DNA of 64,000 nucleotides from Mortierella alpina (GCA_029449245.1 JANATF010000015.1:496001-560000); one strand, 5' to 3'; positions 44,184-55,328 are shown, counted from the first letter of the stretch. Made by a program: numbers and translations. Notes: generated by a model from the letters alone, not told the origin.

Positions 44184-46372
44184 ATGGACACCTTGCGCGA
44201 AAACGAGCCCTTGCTACCAAGCAACAGCGCTGGTAAACGTCCACTCTACTTAGACGTCTCAGTTGTGCCGTGCCGTTTCTCACACTATTCTTGACGACTA
44301 CGCAGGCATCAACAATAGCGCTAGGAATACTGCACGCAGAGCCAAGATCCGAAAGGCCTTGCCCTACGGGCTTGTCACCCTCGTCCTCTTTGTTGTCGCA
44401 GTCGTCTTATTAGTCCTTCTCGTTGAGCCTCACAAAGGTATCAAGGCCCAATGCCCGCTGAATGTACCACTTGATGTCTGTTGCGACTTTCGATCTACCC
44501 CTCTAACACCCTTCGTCATATACCTTATGGTCGTATACCCACCATTCATTGTTGCAGTAGAGGAGCCGGTGGACGCACCTGTAGATTCGCCATTTTCGGG
44601 CTATCTGCGTACACCCGCCATCATTGCGCATTTGGAGCAGCTTTACGACGTCGCGCTCAAGCACAACAATTCGCGCTCTGTCACGAACGGGTACTTGGCC
44701 TCTGCTGAGTATGTGCAGACGCAACTGAAGGCGAACGCTGCAGAGTTTTGTGAAGTCAGCACGCAAGAGTTCAAGGTCCCTGTCTGGAAGGAGCTGGGCG
44801 AGCCGAAGTTGTTTAGTGTTGGGATTGGCGGGGAACAAGTCCAGGTCGAATACCAGAACAAGGTTGATTTTCAAAGTGAGTTTGCGCGGAGGGTCAAAAA
44901 AAGATTGAGCCGATTCACACAAGAGTCGCAACAATAATGGCGTGTGTCGACTGACGTGATTTACATGTACTTTGCTCATGATCAGATTTCAGATACAACG
45001 GTCCTTCGACAACCTTGAAGAACCAGGCCATCCAAGGGGTTGCGAATCATGGTTGCAGTGCCAAGGACCACAAGAACTTGAGTGGCAAGATTGCAGTAAT
45101 CGAGGAAGGCAGCGAAAACTGCGACTTGTGGACTGCCGCCTACCACTCACAGAATGTTAGTGAATAATGCTTTTGACGCTGATTGAAAGGGGCGTCAGTG
45201 TGCAAATGACGGATGCTAATGGTATGCATTTATATCCACAAAACCTCTATAGGCTGGCGCCACAGGAGTGTTGTTTTTCAATTCAGCGACGCGCAGGGAA
45301 CTGCGGTATTCCGAGATTCGCATCGATGCGTGGAAGGAAGGAGACCCCCTGATCTCCATCCCCGTCCTATCCATCACCAATTCCTTGGGATCTGTTTTGC
45401 TCCAGAATCAGCACTCGACCGCTCTCACTTTGACGACCAAGAACTCGCAGACGGTGGAATCGACTATCAATGTTCTGTGCACGACAAAGCATGGACAGGT
45501 GAATGACACTGTCGTAGTTGGCGCTCATTTGGACTCTGTACCTGAAGGGCCAGGAATAGTTGACAATGGGTCCGGTTCGAGTGCTATTTTGGAGATTGTG
45601 CTGACGCTGGCAAAGAACATTGATGCGTCCTCTTTGGAGATCAAAAACAAGGTCGTGTTTGCGTGGTGGGGAGCAGAGGAGATCGGACTACTGGGAGCCA
45701 GGCACTATGTCCGTGATTTGGCTGGTCGAGGAGAGAATGCCAAGCGCGAGGTAGCCCTGAATCTGAACTTTGATATGCTTGCCAGCCCAAATTATGTGCC
45801 TTATGTAAGTACCATCTATCCTTACTTAGTAGAGTGGATGTCTGGCGTGTTCGACCAGCTTCTGATCGTTGATGATGTGTATATTTTTAGATCCACGATG
45901 GTGCAAGTGCACCCGAATCGCTCATCGTCCCTTCGACTAAACTCGATCGTCTCTTGGGCGAATACTTCGAACTTCACAAGAAGGACTTTGAATATGCAGG
46001 TATGAGTGGAGGGTCAGACTACTTACCATTCCTGGACGAAGGAATCCCTGCAGGCGGTCTCATGACAGGTGCCAGTAGAAAAAAGAGTATAGAGCAGCGA
46101 AAGCGTTTTGGTGGATTTGCGAACGCGCAACTGGATCCGTGCTATCATCAGAGGTATGTATCTTCGTGAACTGTTCGTCTCTCAAGAAACGTAATCAACT
46201 GTACAGGTACTCATATTGCCCTTTCTGCTATTCTAGTTGCGACACATTAGACAACGTTTCCAAGGAAGCACTGCAACTCATGTCGCAAGCTGCACTCCAC
46301 GCTATAACTAAGTTGGCGACATCAAAGAACCTTCGCGACTGGCTGTCGAATGGCTCCACTCAGATTCTGTGA
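44184..46372 (+). CDS. Membrane-anchored M28 family zinc aminopeptidase
   Basis: Seven exons: 44184-44232, 44306-44437, 44558-44875, 44986-45155, 45253-45804, 45891-46153 and 46237-46372, encoding 539 residues with all introns in phase. A short cytoplasmic N-terminus (ENEPLLP, a possible dileucine sorting signal) is followed by one membrane helix (about 36-56), so the enzyme is probably type II with a lumenal catalytic domain. A PA-like domain precedes the peptidase core. Zinc and catalytic residues are seen in VVGAHLDSVP (His about 315), GIVDNGSGSS (Asp about 327), WWGAEEIGLLG (Glu about 365-366), LNFDMLAS (Asp about 397) and DPCYHQ (His about 492). The fold and ExLLP-type tail suggest a vacuolar or endosomal peptidase. 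Confidence 0.88.
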
Positions 46373-46499
46373 ACGGCAATACATGTACCTGTTTATTAAA
46401 AAACGCTCGTGAACTCATGGATATGCCGGCTAAACGGACTAGAGCGGAGGGAGTAGTGCACTTGCACGATCCAATGATCCAACTGCCGATCTATGACCG

Positions 46500-46681
46500 A
46501 TGAAGTCGACGACCAGCAAACGTTGGCTTAAATATTTAGCAGGTCAAGGTCTCGTTCGTTAAACGGAATTAACCAGACAAATCACTCCACCAACAAAGAA
46601 CGGTCAATCACCACCGCTCATACAATCAAGAAAGAGCTCTCAATCTGTCAGTCCCTACAATGTCTGGACCTGGTGAGTTTC

Positions 46682-46717
<36 letters not shown>

Positions 46718-46856
46718 CCTTTCCATCAATTCCTTCAAGTTTTCAGCCTTGCGACCATCCTCCCCCCGGAACCCAGAAACTTTGATTTCTCATAAGGTGC
46801 CAAACAAGTCAAAATATCCTTGTCTGATCCCTAGTCGGCATAGTTTATGGTTAAGA
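46500..46856 (-). pseudogene. Diverged 18S rRNA fragment outside rDNA
   Basis: Read on the minus strand, about 355 bp follow the universally conserved middle/3' part of nuclear small-subunit rRNA in order: CATAAACTATGCCGACTAGG, CACCTTATGAGAAATCAAAG, GGTCGCAAGGCTGAAA, CACCAGGAGTGGAGCC, TTAATTTGACTCGAAACTCA, CCAGGTCCAGACAT, GAGAGCTCTTTCTTGATT, TTGGTGGAGTGATTTGTCTG, GGTTAATTCCGTT and AACGAGACCTTGACCTGCTA. It carries substitutions and a deletion in the very conserved GACTCAACACGGGAAA stretch, so it cannot be functional rRNA. It looks like an old insertion of an rDNA or rRNA-derived piece. Confidence 0.88.
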
Positions 46857-47027
46857 ATGTTGCATATGGCAGGTGGCGCCATTGGCAACGAAAGGAGGAG
46901 AACAAAGTCGTCACTGGCGTGGGCCTCAGTCGCTTTGAATCTACAACATATTAAGGATAGCTCCGATGTCCCAATGTAGCTGTTGATGTTCATATTCTCT
47001 TTTCCATCACTCAGGCTCGCTCACTTG

Positions 47028-47260
47028 TCTGAATTCTTTACAAGTATGCGCCGTCCCAAGTGTGAACAGTTTGTCGCCCAGGCTGGAAACATTAGGCGTC
47101 TGTACTGTGCTCGGTGCAAGAAATATATCCTCAGGGACGTGCTTGCTGGGCATAACATTGTCAACATCTTGCGCAGCTAAGTGGAGCGGCAGGAGCGGTC
47201 ATTATACAGTACTTGCATCCAATCGCCAAGGACGGCAGGCACCTCTGGTTGCAGGAGGAT
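47028..47260 (+). pseudogene. Remnant of TnpB/Fanzor-like C-terminal zinc ribbon
   Basis: The frame from 47028 reads EFFTSMRRPKCEQFVAQAGN then RLYCARCKKYILRDVLAGHN. This gives the C-x(n)-C...C-x2-C ribbon followed by an RD-x3-A-x-N signature, typical of the C-terminus of TnpB and eukaryotic Fanzor nucleases. A stop follows, and in a shifted frame YLHPIAKDGRHLWLQ continues the usual tail of such fungal proteins. The RuvC core upstream is not recognisable. The family call is from motif memory; another DDE-less transposase type is possible. Confidence 0.5.
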
Positions 47261-47950
47261 GGCAGTGGTGGCTGTGGTGGCAGTGCTGGTGGATCTAGTC
47301 GAAAGCGCCACGCCGAGGATAAAGGCCATGCCGACGTGGAGAGCAGTGGCCATCGCACTTTTCGATTGGAATGGGCTACTACATATGTCGCAGAGAAGGT
47401 TGGTACTTTATTGACTCAGGGATACCTGCACCCAAATGCTGAAAAAGATCATCGCAGATCCCAACGGAAGCTCGAGCGGTATCATGTTTGAAGCATATGT
47501 GCTCCGTGCCTTCTGAGAAGGAGGCCACACTTTTGGAATCAGGGATCTCAAAACAGGACAGTCTGCTCAGCTATATCCCACAGAATCCACCAACAGAGCA
47601 TTTCAGCACGATTTCCCCAGTGGCTGCAGGTGCGCTATGTATACCATGGAGTCGCAACTATGCCTGTGTGGATCTGCTGATGGCCCCCAGAACCTTTTCC
47701 AAATCATGATTTCTAAGGATCATGCTATCAATGGACCTCCAGTCTCAAAGCTTATCGACAACATCATCGAAGCACACTGGATCTCTCCTGATGATGACCT
47801 TGGCTTATTTTTGTCGTTCCGAATCAAATCTATGCCGATTTCAAGACACAGAACTACCTGTCTATAGAGAGGGAAGTTCGTCAAAGAGTTCCTGCTGCTC
47901 TACAACTTGTGAAGCAGCATGTGCTGAAGATTTATTTAGAGTCAGCGACA
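47261..47950. other. Uninterpreted spacer in element graveyard
   Basis: Short frames only, and no recognisable gene. Confidence 0.4.
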
Positions 47951-48960
47951 GCAGGCAGATCGCCCAGTTTATGGAGTATGATGACCCTCACACTGGAGTA
48001 GATGATCCATCTTCTCTCTCTTGCCGTTGTCTCTGCACTTCTTCCCCGAAGTCTCTTCTTCACTCCCGCCATCATCCTCCGTTGGTAATGTGTCCATGCA
48101 CCTCCACCTCTTCGTATCACCAAGCGTCTGTAAAATACCTGTACTGAAAACAGGGTGTGTTCAAATCTTGAATGGCTTTTTTTCTGGGAACAGCGGCAGG
48201 ACTTGCAGGGCTTGCAGGGCGTTGCGTTCAAAAATAAATCGTCCAAGTAATCGCGTAGAACATCGTTCACAAGGCTTGAACGGTTCCAGGGGCATTCATG
48301 AGTCCAAATGGCAATTCGATATTCAAAATGACCATAGCGACAACGGAAGGCGGTCTTCCATTCGTATTCCTTAGCTATTTGCAGGAGGTTGTAGGCGCCG
48401 CGCATATTCAACTTGCTAAAGCACTTGGCTTTTTCTAACCGTAAAGGGTTTCGGAGATCATCATGTAACCAGCACCTTGTTGTTGCTTGAGCAGTTGGCA
48501 GAAACTGGCGTTGCTGATCAGGGCAATATCCTTGGAGGACGGGTTCTTGGCAGGGATGGGGGGAGGGGGGTAATTGATTTTGAGTGAGGAAGGTCTCGGG
48601 ACTAGGGGAGGGGAACAGAGCGTGTTTGATTGTTGAAGGGCACGATGTTTGCAGTGAGTGTTGATCGAGCAAGAAGTGATAGGGCAGACGGATTGTGATT
48701 CTGAGAGCCACTGTTCTCTGATCCCAGCTGATAGAGGGGGCTGTGGTTTTTTTAGCTAGTCCATTCCAAGGATCACAGAACAGTTACCGAGTGTGATGAG
48801 TTGAAGGGATTGTACTTCAAAGTGTCCTGGGCTAGGCTGCATGACAAGGCGAGTGGCGTGGTGGGAAGTGTGGATGGACCTATTGGCGAGTGCAATATTG
48901 AGTTGTTGATGTGGTGTGCATGTACATGTTCGTGCGGCTCGATCTTGGATATCAAGATCG
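47951..48960 (-). mobile_element. Degraded Ty3/gypsy retrotransposon Pol fragment
   Basis: On the minus strand, a protease-end motif TLGNCSVILGMD (about 48800-48765) is followed by PSISWDQRTVAL. A shifted reverse-transcriptase block then reads KLNMRGAYNLLQIA, WKTAFRCRYGHFEYRI and DVLRDYLDDLF. Compared with intact gypsy RT, the segment between the NDVLRD and YLDD motifs is deleted and the frames change several times. No LTRs, integrase or target duplication were found, so the ends given are approximate. Confidence 0.72.
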
Positions 48961-49250
48961 GATGCGCTCCATCAAGTTTTGGCTAGGCCATTCAGCATAA
49001 GCCTCGGGGGGATGTATTAATATCTGCTGTGGAAACGGAGATAGAACGCTTGGTAAAGTGCACTAGCAGATGTCTGCATATTAGGGGACTCCAAACGGTC
49101 CAAAAGGTCCAGGACATCCAACGATGTGTCCAAATGAAGCCTTCTTTTTGATCGCGCGCAAAACCCGCAGCAACACGGGATCTTCTTGGATATTCACACT
49201 CTCGCATCTTGAACAGCCAACGGAGGCATTGAGGGATTCTGGGAACTGGA

Positions 49251-49257
49251 TATAAAA
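49251..49257 (+). promoter_or_regulatory. TATA box of the P450 gene
   Basis: tataaaag lies 117 bp upstream of the P450 start codon, with a C-rich leader between. A good candidate core promoter by motif and position. Confidence 0.5.
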
Positions 49258-49367
49258 GAGATCGAAATCTACTCATTCCAGAATCGAAGATCATACGAGC
49301 AACGCGCTTCTATACTCTATTAAACCCTCCACAGCACCCTCCAACGCACATAGAATCTCCATCCACC

Positions 49368-51428
49368 ATGTTGGGTCTGTTATCAACACCATCTGGGTCA
49401 GAAGCAGCACTGGTTCTCAAAACAGTGCTTCCCATCGGGATTGGTCTCGCATCAGCTGCATTCTTGACAATTAGGGCGGTCACTCGCGATACGCCGATTG
49501 TTGATAAGGTAAAGGCATCATAAGCATACCCGTCCAGGCAGCGTCCACATATCCAGTATGCTGCCCACAACATTACGCGTATTAAGCGATCAAAAATTCA
49601 AATACTTGATAGTCCATTCCAACTGCATCACTCCGACCAGGAGAGACGACGCATGATGCAGAATTCGAAGAAGACCCAGACCTGTTCGTGCTGCGATGCG
49701 AGGAACAATACGGTGCAGTCTTCAATTGCTACTTGCGCAATCGACTGTACACTGTCATCTCCGAGCCTCTGGTCCGAGAGGTGTTCATGACGGACGATCT
49801 CAGTTTTGCAGAGGCTACGGACGATCTTACTGGTTTGCACGCACAAACGATGAGCATCACCAAGTCTAGGCGGGACTTCAGCGACCCCGCCTTTCATGCG
49901 ATGGTTAGAGACAACATCACTCCAAATTTGGCCTTATTCACACCCAAGATTGTCGAGTGCATACAAGCGGCGATTGAGAGAGAACTGGGATGTTCTCAGG
50001 ACCGCGAACTGAATGAAGCCCCATTGCTGGTATTCCAAAACGCGATCACTAGAGCCAGTACGTCCAAACTATGACCCACCGTAGCCCCCCGATTTCGCTT
50101 CAACCCAACCGCAATGCAGCCGTTCACATTTTTCTCTGACATTCTCGTCCTTTCTTTTGTGTGCTTATTTTTTGCTATACAGTGGCAGCAGTATTCATGG
50201 GAGATGAAGCTGCAAAGGACGATAAGGTCCTTCACACTTTTATCCACTGCACTGAGGACCTCGCACGCATCATCAGTCCAGGTTCTCGTAGTAATCGTTG
50301 GCACGCGCTATTCAACAAATTCAAGTACAACATCGTCAACCCTTTGCGAAAGCACGTCCAAGTGCTCGTCAATTTCGCCACCCCTATCGTTCAAGAACGT
50401 CGCAGGCAAGAGGCAGAGGCACTAGAGAAGGGCATCGAATACAAACGGCCCCTCGACGTAATGCAAGGGATCCTGGATAACTTTAACAAGTACGGAGTTG
50501 TGGACCTCGAGGACGTGTGTGGCCATCTGATTGTGCTGGTCTTGGGAGCAGTTCACTCAACTAGCGATGGCAGCACCTACCTGTGTTACTACCTCGCAGC
50601 ATTCCCAGAATGCATTGAGCCGTTGTACCAGGAGCAGATCGAAGTCCTTGATCAGATATGCAAGGAGCGCGAGGAGCAACGGCAAAGCAAACTGGCATGT
50701 GGTGATGTTCATTCGGTCACGGAGTTCGCAGATACGAATTTGGACCCAAGAAACGACAGAGAGTTATCGTCACTTGCTGTCAAGCGCATGGTAAAACACG
50801 AGGTCTGATATGAAGCATCCGAAATCCGCCACTCTAGGATTCTCGACTGACCACAGTCCCTGTATGCTTATTATAGGTGAAAATGGACTCGTTCGTACGA
50901 GAATATCTCCGCTTCAGATCCGAGCGCGTGGAGCTAGCTCATATGGCGAAAAACGATGTTGTTCTGTCGAATGGAATGACAATTCACAAAGGCAGAAAAG
51001 TCTTGGTCAACCTGCGATCCGTCCATCAGAACTCCGAAACGCAAGGTGATGATCCAACTGAGTTCCGGCCTTGGCGATTTGTTGGAAAGGGCAAAGTTGC
51101 GACCAAAGTATCAACTGACTTCTTGCCCTTTGGCATGGGAAAGTAAGTTTATGATTGCTGCTTTTGGAGTGGGGCTATGGTGAATGGGCAGCAAAGACTT
51201 TTAGTACTGGGGTACTGACTTATACTTGCGAATAGGCACGCTTGCCCAGGAAGATTCTTGGCTACTCAAGAGATCAAGACTGTTGGCGCATTGATGGTGT
51301 CGAGATATTCCAAGATTGAGATGCAGGACTCTTCCAAAAAGATGAAAGCTCTTCTCTCGCGCCTCGGTGACCCAGTGCCTACAGGCCTTTACTTCACTAG
51401 TCGAGATGTGAAGAATAGCAACAACTGA
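49368..51428 (+). CDS. Cytochrome P450 monooxygenase
   Basis: Five exons: 49368-49508, 49613-50057, 50183-50790, 50877-51142 and 51236-51428, encoding 550 residues. An N-terminal membrane anchor (about 16-36) is followed by the proline hinge segment SIPTASLRPGE. ExxR is EYLR (about 407-410), the PERF-like region is FRPWRF, and the heme-binding loop is FGMGKHACPGR with Cys about 490. The I-helix, where most P450s have (A/G)Gx(D/E)T, reads LGAVHSTSD, so the acidic residue is replaced by His. This could change proton delivery, or point to a non-canonical reaction. The substrate cannot be told from sequence. The closest family from memory is an abundant Mortierella P450 group. Confidence 0.92.
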
Positions 51429-51962
51429 ACCCATGATACCAGGGCAAATAGCAGCCTCCACTTCAGTCTGAATATATAGCAGTAGATCTGAACCTTCAAG
51501 GGTGACGCGTGCATACGTAACTTTGAGAGGGAAGCGCTGCGCTGACTCTCCAAATATATTACATCTTTCACTCATACTCAACCTCAAGGATCGCTCAAAC
51601 GCGCAGTATCGCCGTGCCGTGGTCAGTCTTTTCTGCCACGTTAAAAACACACGGTTCTTTGCAAACAACCACCATCAGCGATGTTGAATATCCGTGCAAT
51701 GTCTGGAGCGTGCGAACCTGTCCATTTGCCTCCCTAGAGCCTTGCTAAGAATGAGAACAGTTCGGAAGACTGTCGAGTGGCGGCAATTGAACCCACGACG
51801 TCAGGGGAATGCTAACGCAGCACACAGCTTGGACTGCAAAAGGGTGTAAGGTGCGGCTACGGCGACTTTAACCCTAATCCGTGTTACTCAAAGGGGCAAC
51901 TATCAAGTCCTTCTTTCATTTTACTCTTTCTTCTCAGTCTGTACTTTCACACCTATTCACTC
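51429..51962. other. Intergenic region with tRNA-like remnant
   Basis: Holds the P450 3' region, a tRNA-Ala-like sequence and the leader of the next gene. Nothing else is seen. Confidence 0.5.
51771..51843 (-). pseudogene. tRNA-Ala(AGC)-like remnant
   Basis: On the minus strand the 3' half resembles tRNA-Ala: an anticodon loop TTAGCAT and GTCGTGGGTTCAATTGCC, which carries a near-perfect B box. The acceptor and D-arm halves do not pair and no A box is present, so this is a relic or the tRNA-like head of a SINE. Confidence 0.35.
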
Positions 51963-53564
51963 ATGCAATACAACCACCCCTTTGAGTTCATGTACCTGCC
52001 TTCGCCTTCTACGTCTCACCACGAAGTGGATCGGACATTCTCCCCAGCCTGCAGGGTCTCCACAGAACGCAACAACAAAGCGAATCAAAATCCACAAAGA
52101 GAGCTGTTAGAGGTTGCTCAAACTGATAATCGAGGGCAACAATCTTGGAAAAGGCGTTTCAGTATCAAAAGAAAAACAAAAGCAACAGCAATCAACAATG
52201 TGCTGGGCACTGAGGGCAGCATCAGCATGGACTCGTATTCTCCGTCCTTCAGCAACTTTTCATCCTCTTTATTGCGTCTGTCATTGAACTCATCAAAGGC
52301 CCATTACGACGAACAAGAGCGGCCAAAGGTGCCACTCCAGATGCCAAAACTCTCTTCATGCGGAGTTTCAGAGAGTCCTCGACCGCTGCCGTCGGCAATG
52401 AAAAAGGGCCTGTGCGATCCTCCATTGCCACGCGTCGGCGCGAACTCCTTAGGGTGCACTACAGCATCGATCAACACTTCAAGATCAGCTACCAAGGAAG
52501 GCGCACAAATCACCAGTACCCTGCAGGACAGTCGTCTAGTGAGCTCCCACACTTCAGCGAGCAATGCTGTTACCATCGGCAGTATTACAAGGCTGCATCA
52601 CCTCACACCCCCCGTTGACAGCACTCAGGAGGGCCATATCACACAGGAGGCAAGTCCAAACCGCCCCTGTTTTCCTATCCAGCCTCATGAAGACCCCTCT
52701 CAGGCTCGGCAGCCACGCCATGCGTCGTCATCTCCACAGCAAGAAGTAGTGGAGAGAGCCTCCTCAACAGGAGGGCCGCCCGCACTCCCTATTTTAACGC
52801 GCTCAGGGGTAACTCATGCTTCGTTTCCTATTCAGTCGTTAGTAGAACCAATAGAGAGTGCGAAGAGTGGCGTGAAAGTGCAGAGAAGGGATAGGGGAGA
52901 GGGGAAAAGAAATGAAGCCCACTGGAGCGTCAATGCACTAGAAGCGTCTCATAACCGCGCCTTGCTCGAGATCCGGATCCAAGCGCTTCGGCACCAAGTT
53001 CGACAGGCTACCAAGGTTTTGATGCATGTCGTTCATACCAAGTCCGTCCCGAGCCCCACAGCTCTGCAAACTCTCGGTCACCCACAGCTGCGATCCCGAC
53101 AGAAAGAGCAACAACATCAAGTTCTATCCAAGAACCCAGACTCGAGCGGTTGCACCTGTGCTTTCACGCATACAAGAGAGGAGGATGGCGACACTGATCA
53201 TGAGGGGCTGATCTTCTTGATCGCTTGCTACTGCTCGGATCCTGAGGAGTTCCAGGGCCGAGTTCTTCGCCAAGTGGAGGCGATTCAACATGAGCTACAG
53301 TTTTTGAGACAGGAGAAGCTGGAAATCGAGAGGCGGTTGACAATGCGCATCCGGCAATATGAGCACGAGAGAGTCCGAGAGGAGAAATGGATCGAACAGA
53401 ATGACAAACTACAGGCGACATTCATGACGCTCCAACAACACAGCGAGAACCTGTCGAGGAATAGCGTATTGTATGGACTTTCCAAGGAGAGAGGGGTCTC
53501 TGTGATTAGAAATAAGGGCAAGGACAGATCGCAGGAGTCTTTGTGCGCAGAGAACGAGGAATGA
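51963..53564 (+). CDS. Hypothetical protein with C-terminal coiled coil
   Basis: A 533-residue frame with no introns needed. The first about 330 residues are Ser/Pro/Thr-rich and probably disordered. Around 345-370 a heptad pattern begins (ALLEIRIQALRHQVRQATKV), and a stronger coiled coil lies at about 445-505 (RQVEAIQHELQFLRQEKLEI). A Cys/His-containing stretch near 405-435 (SSGCTCAFTHTREED...CYCSDPEE) has no assigned fold. I do not recognise the family. Length, amino-acid composition and the coiled coil argue for a real gene, possibly a scaffold protein. Confidence 0.6.
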   Translation: MQYNHPFEFMYLPSPSTSHHEVDRTFSPACRVSTERNNKANQNPQRELLEVAQTDNRGQQSWKRRFSIKRKTKATAINNVLGTEGSISMDSYSPSFSNFSSSLLRLSLNSSKAHYDEQERPKVPLQMPKLSSCGVSESPRPLPSAMKKGLCDPPLPRVGANSLGCTTASINTSRSATKEGAQITSTLQDSRLVSSHTSASNAVTIGSITRLHHLTPPVDSTQEGHITQEASPNRPCFPIQPHEDPSQARQPRHASSSPQQEVVERASSTGGPPALPILTRSGVTHASFPIQSLVEPIESAKSGVKVQRRDRGEGKRNEAHWSVNALEASHNRALLEIRIQALRHQVRQATKVLMHVVHTKSVPSPTALQTLGHPQLRSRQKEQQHQVLSKNPDSSGCTCAFTHTREEDGDTDHEGLIFLIACYCSDPEEFQGRVLRQVEAIQHELQFLRQEKLEIERRLTMRIRQYEHERVREEKWIEQNDKLQATFMTLQQHSENLSRNSVLYGLSKERGVSVIRNKGKDRSQESLCAENEE

Positions 53565-53962
53565 CCCTGTTTATTATTTTTTCTACACGAGGTACAATAC
53601 AATACCACAGCTTGATGAATAAACGATTGGTGACAGATCGAGAAATCCGAGTAGACCATCCCTCACCAGAGTGACAATCGATGCCAAAGACGAGGGATCC
53701 TATTCGAATCATCGCTACCATTCCAATATGTACCAGGGAAAAGTACACGCGTGCATGCAGCTGAATGCCTCAGATGTCGCTTGGGAATCTCTGCACAAAA
53801 TTATTCCACCACTGCCTTCCCCCATCACGATCAAGTCTTTCTTTTCGCCCCCCTCTTCTTCTGATCGCCTATTTTTTTCATCTTTATTCTCGCGCCTCCA
53901 GGGATTCACTCTGATCAAGAGCCACTTACCCGACCGTTAACGCCCAAAAAAAAAAGCCCATC
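53565..53962. other. Intergenic, promoter of secreted Lys-rich protein gene
   Basis: C/T-rich and T-rich runs near 53820-53900 precede the next start codon, which follows an A9 tract. No gene is seen. Confidence 0.45.
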
Positions 53963-54445
53963 ATGCGCCTTATCGCTGTCGTGCTCGGACTTGGTGCTTT
54001 TCTTCTCTCGACATCCATCACCGTAAGCGCACAAGAGATCATTGCGCCCGAGGAATGGTTCGAGTCCATGAAGATGGCCCAAGGCCTCGTCACCCGCAAC
54101 CTTCACAACCGTGGAAGCAAGCAACTCAAGGATCGACATGTCCACAACAAAGTGAACAGCAACGGCAACAAGAACAAGATGCTTAAGCGCTGGCTCATCT
54201 CACCATTGACATCAAAACCACTAAAGCCACCAAAAAAGCACAAGGGATACCCTAAAAGTAAGGAGATTGAGGCACGTGCGAGAGAGTTCAATTCGTTTGC
54301 AGCGGATGCCATTGTCGCTGCACCGGTCAAGCTGCAAATCATGAGCAAGTCCAAAATGAAGGCAAAGAAGGCAAAGAAGGCGAAGGGCAAGAAGGGCAAG
54401 AAGACAGCCGCAGACGCTGGCAAGAAGAAAGATGATAACAAATAG
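53963..54445 (+). CDS. Small secreted Lys-rich protein (charged-pair member 1)
   Basis: 160 residues. The signal peptide MRLIAVVLGLGAFLLSTSIT probably ends after VSA (residue 23). The mature part is strongly basic, with KPLKPPKKHKGYPKSK in the middle and an almost pure Lys/Ala/Gly tail (KAKKAKKAKGKKGKK). A short helix-like block EIEARAREFNSFAADA recurs, diverged, in the next gene (ELESRVEIFNAYAAKA), and both have similar signal peptides and orientation, so the two are probably paralogues. No known domain. It could bind DNA, polyanions or cell-wall material outside the cell; that is inference. Confidence 0.65.
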   Translation: MRLIAVVLGLGAFLLSTSITVSAQEIIAPEEWFESMKMAQGLVTRNLHNRGSKQLKDRHVHNKVNSNGNKNKMLKRWLISPLTSKPLKPPKKHKGYPKSKEIEARAREFNSFAADAIVAAPVKLQIMSKSKMKAKKAKKAKGKKGKKTAADAGKKKDDNK

Positions 54446-55328
54446 GCCAAGCACAAGTAGTAGAAAAGGGATACCTTCACTTCAAGGCACGATCCTCAAG
54501 CATGTCCTCCTAGGATATCAATAGTCGATCCACCGTCTTGATTGCCATTCAACTCAGTGCAGCTATCAATCAGCACATAGACCAAAAGCCTTATAAAAAA
54601 ATAACAACTTCATCCTGCTGGGTTACCAGAAAGGATTTACCCCATGATTGCTTTCTAGGTCAGACATAGTTTTGTTTTTGATTGTGTTTATCATACTGCG
54701 GATGCCACATCCAAAGGGAGTGCTGGAGATGAAGAAATGCACGACGGGGGAGAGAAGTGAGGGTATGGATTGATTTAAGATCAAGCTAAGGGCAGCCAGG
54801 GGCGAACTCGACAAAAGATGACCTGTGAGTGATTGTCGAGAAGCAAGTGAATAATCCGATGCCATACCGTCCTGCACTGTTCTATCCCTCTTCATTCTTC
54901 GCTTTATGCCTGTTTTTTTTGTATTCTATCAAGAGTAAATTCCAAACACTGGACGAGAATGGACTCGATAAATGAGTTCGCTGCGACAAGAACGCAAGCA
55001 CAAACAATGGATCATTCTTCGTGACTAGGACCATCCTTTTCGTGCGATCGTCTTATTCACGCGGTCTTTCTCTCTCTCTCAATATCCACTTACTTTCCAC
55101 GTCTCTCCTCAGCCCTCTCTTGGTTTTTTTGTCTCTTTCTTTCTTCGCTCATTTTCTCTCTTGGACGCGCGCCCTGACGTTGAGCACCATTTCCAACTCC
55201 TTCCTCACCCCCAAAACCATATCACAGGTGCCTGGTTTGTCCATCTCTCTCTCTTTTCATCTGCATTTTAAACACGTACCAGCAGCCTCTGCTATCCTTT
55301 TAGAAATTTACCCGATCGACACCACACA
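54446..55328. other. Intergenic region between the two secreted-protein genes
   Basis: No gene. The 250 bp before the next start codon are C/T-rich (about 55060-55260), as is common for leaders of highly expressed fungal genes. Confidence 0.5.

Noticed and set aside
46661-46700. Apparent short first exon (ATGTCTGGACCTG then GTGAGT)
   Set aside because: It is the reverse complement of conserved 18S rRNA sequence, not a coding exon.
47932-48711. 259-codon minus-strand frame as a single gene
   Set aside because: It mixes random sequence with a truncated gypsy RT; conserved motifs run on in other frames, so it is a relic.
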